DNA of 64,000 nt, taken from assembly GCA_029448655.1 (NCBI GenBank), contig JACCLO010000011.1, forward strand, positions 310,001 to 374,000. Reading direction: 5' to 3'. Below the pieces are notes generated by a model, which was not told the origin of the DNA, did not search any database, and saw nothing but the letters and a program-made list of their open reading frames with translations. A program made the translations under genes and the position numbers. Origin of the DNA: Wolfiporia cocos. Its lineage: Eukaryota > Basidiomycota > Agaricomycetes > Polyporales > Phaeolaceae. Of the stretch, positions 61,938 through 64,000 are shown piece by piece. Position 1 is the first letter of the stretch. Every line of letters starts with the position of its first letter.

Positions 61938-64000
61938 GCGTGCGCGCGTCCGCCCCGGCCGGAGTTTCACCTCGCGATGCGCTCCGCCGGCCGGCCCCGC
62001 ATCGTACCTGCTCCATCGTCAACCCTGCACTCCACCGCATCGCATCCACCCATCCGCGACCGGGCTCCGCCCCAGCGCTCCGCGTTCTCGCCCGCCGCTC
62101 CATGCTTCCTGCTTCGTACCACCCGCTGACTCGCCCGCTGACCTGCATTTTCACGCACAGACACTGCTCCTACGTACCGCACCCGCCGTCCGGCCCACAC
62201 ACATACCACACGCGCCCTCCTGTTTGTCTATCTATACGTCCGCACGCTATGCTAGTCCCGGGGTAATCGTCGTCTCCTGTTTGTTGCTCGGATACTGTAA
62301 ACATATAGCAATGATGTACGCTCCGCTGGGCTGCACGTGTGCGGAGAGTGCGCGCGCACTTGCACGCTTCTGATTGCGCTGGTGAGTCCGCGCCCGGAGT
62401 GGGTCTCAGTCTCGGATCATCCGAGGGTGCTTCTCGCATTCCGTGCTTCTCGAGCCGCGCCCCTCGCAAGTTATTGAATATCGAATGGTAAGAGCTGGTG
62501 CCCCTGGATATCGATTCTGGGAAGCTCCTGGGTCTGGATAACTCTGAGATCTGCTGATCGCGCCCGTGTGAGACGCCTCCTCCTTCGCGGCGCCGGCACG
62601 TGTCGCTCCCAGCTCCTTCTTCCTCGAGGCACCACTACTCCATGAGACCAAACGCTATCCAAACACCCTCGCCGTACTCGCGCTGGATGGACAACATCCC
62701 ATGAGATGTTTAGCTGAGACATGTCCGATCTCCGCAGAGACACCGGCTTTGCCACAGCTCCAAGTCGTACGTTCACGCAACATCACAGCATCATAATCCT
62801 AACGGCTAAAGACAGCGAGCTATCCGCGCACAGGCTGGGCCCATACGCGAAGCGGCGGACCGCTCACACCGCCGCCGCCGCCGCCGCGCCCCGCCGATCG
62901 CCCATCGATCGCCAACGCGCCACGCACTTGCATCCGCACCCGCCCTCTGCGATGTGCCACAGCCCGTGTGGTGCGCTGCGCTGCCGCTCCTATGCTACGT
63001 CTCGTCCGCCGCCGCCACTCCGCCGGCGCGCGCAAGCGTGTCTCCGCAGCTGCAGCTCATCTCGGCCTGCGGCGGCGCGGGGTGGTGCAGCTTGCCCGCC
63101 CTGTGCGTCGATCGCGGTGGTCCCTGTTCGCGTGGAGGTCGGAGAGCAGGTCTAAGGAGGTCGGCCTCGAGTGGGTACGCCCTACGCAGCAGTGCTAGCC
63201 CGTGTCGACCGCCTCGCTGCCGCCCGCAGCGGCAGGCCGGCGGGCGCTCCCCGCTTTCACGCCCGCGTGTACGTGCTCTCGCCTCGCGTCGCGGTCCTGT
63301 GCGTGATCCCTGTCGTGTTCAAGTCGCACGGAGCGCGGCGTGGCGCCAACTCCCAGGGCACGTCCCCGCTCGCCGCACCAGCGCTGATCAGATCTGCAGC
63401 GTCCCTCGGTGCATGGCGGGACGGGGGACGTGCTGATCGGCTTCGATAGGGCGGAGGCCCGCTCGAGGGAATTAGACGCGATATGTGTGGCGTGCTTTGT
63501 GCGCCGCGCTGGGATGGGATGGCTTGTGGGCCGACACGTGCGCGCGCCGGACGCGGATGCAGGGCACGGTACCCCAGATGCCAATCGATGTGCAACTGCA
63601 CTTACCCTTCGAGCGGTTCCAGAACCAGCCGCCGCCGATCTCGCATCGCTGATCCCGCTGGCGCGCAGCAGCGCTGATTGGCACAGTCGCGGCTGCGGCT
63701 GCGCGCACTCGCCCTCCATTCCCGCAGCAGAAGCGCCCGCGGGCCGGACGAAACGAGCACGGCGCAGATCCTGTGTGCGAAACGGCAGGCTGGCTCTTGC
63801 GAGGAAGTCGCACGCGCGGACGTGCGCCCCCGGCTGCGGCCTTCTGAGAAGCGTCTGGATACTTCGCGGTGCGCGGCCGCAAGTGGCGATCGGGTGTCGT
63901 GGCCGCATTGAGGTAGGAGACAGAGACAGCATCGTGGGACGGGCATATTCGCGTGTAGGCTGTCGCGCCAGGAACCGGGACCGTGTCCTTGGGATGTCCT
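61938..64000. other. GC-rich host DNA without a recognised gene
   Basis: It contains a (CCG)n run at about 62869-62888 and many overlapping frames on both strands, with Arg/Ala/Pro-rich translations typical of non-coding GC-rich sequence. No domain, tRNA or intron-bearing gene could be supported. Confidence 0.5.

Overview
The window looks like accessory, transposon-packed DNA of a filamentous basidiomycete, probably an agaricomycete. The clues are very short introns (about 48-61 nt, GT-AG), a KDZ-type DNA transposon, a Crinkler-type gene, and nested Ty3/gypsy chromoviruses with their solo LTRs. I cannot name the species from sequence alone.

Layout. 1-16,755 is a nest of LTR elements. It holds a decayed family-B element (B1, 117-4066), an LTR-D with a short internal remnant, the dUTPase tail and 3' LTR of a family-A element (A1), and a complete family-B element (B2, 5987-15976, target duplication CCTGT) sitting inside another LTR-D. 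16,763-18,982 is a broken minus-strand gag-like/zinc-knuckle gene split by a solo LTR. 19,273-22,016 is a spliced minus-strand Crinkler-kinase gene. 22,125-25,300 holds a truncated aldose 1-epimerase copy, a solo LTR-C and a degenerate tandem repeat with nested solo LTRs. 25,336-39,160 is a KDZ DNA transposon whose transposase exon 1 is split by a complete minus-strand family-B element (B3, 25860-35850, GACAG). 40,575-45,408 is a truncated family-A element (A2) carrying two solo family-B LTRs. 46,021-46,636 is a hAT-like MITE. 49,861-58,056 is a complete family-C Ty3/gypsy element (TCTTG). The right end is GC-rich host DNA with one clear spliced gene, a dual-specificity phosphatase (61,276-61,937).

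How the parts work. Family B has three ORFs: an unknown 307-aa ORF1, Gag with a CCHC knuckle, and Pol in the +1 frame. Pol order is protease, RT, RNase H, integrase, chromodomain, dUTPase. Family C is one 2239-residue ORF in which a dUTPase lies between Gag and protease. So two or three Ty3/gypsy families side by side carry dUTPase at two different polyprotein positions. Families B, C and D all have an 11-12-nt match between the start of the predicted transcript and the sequence just after the 5' LTR, which points to Tf1-like self-priming instead of tRNA priming. The dUTPase placement, the extra ORF1 and the shared self-priming signal are the most interesting content of the window. I cannot check here whether each has been described before.
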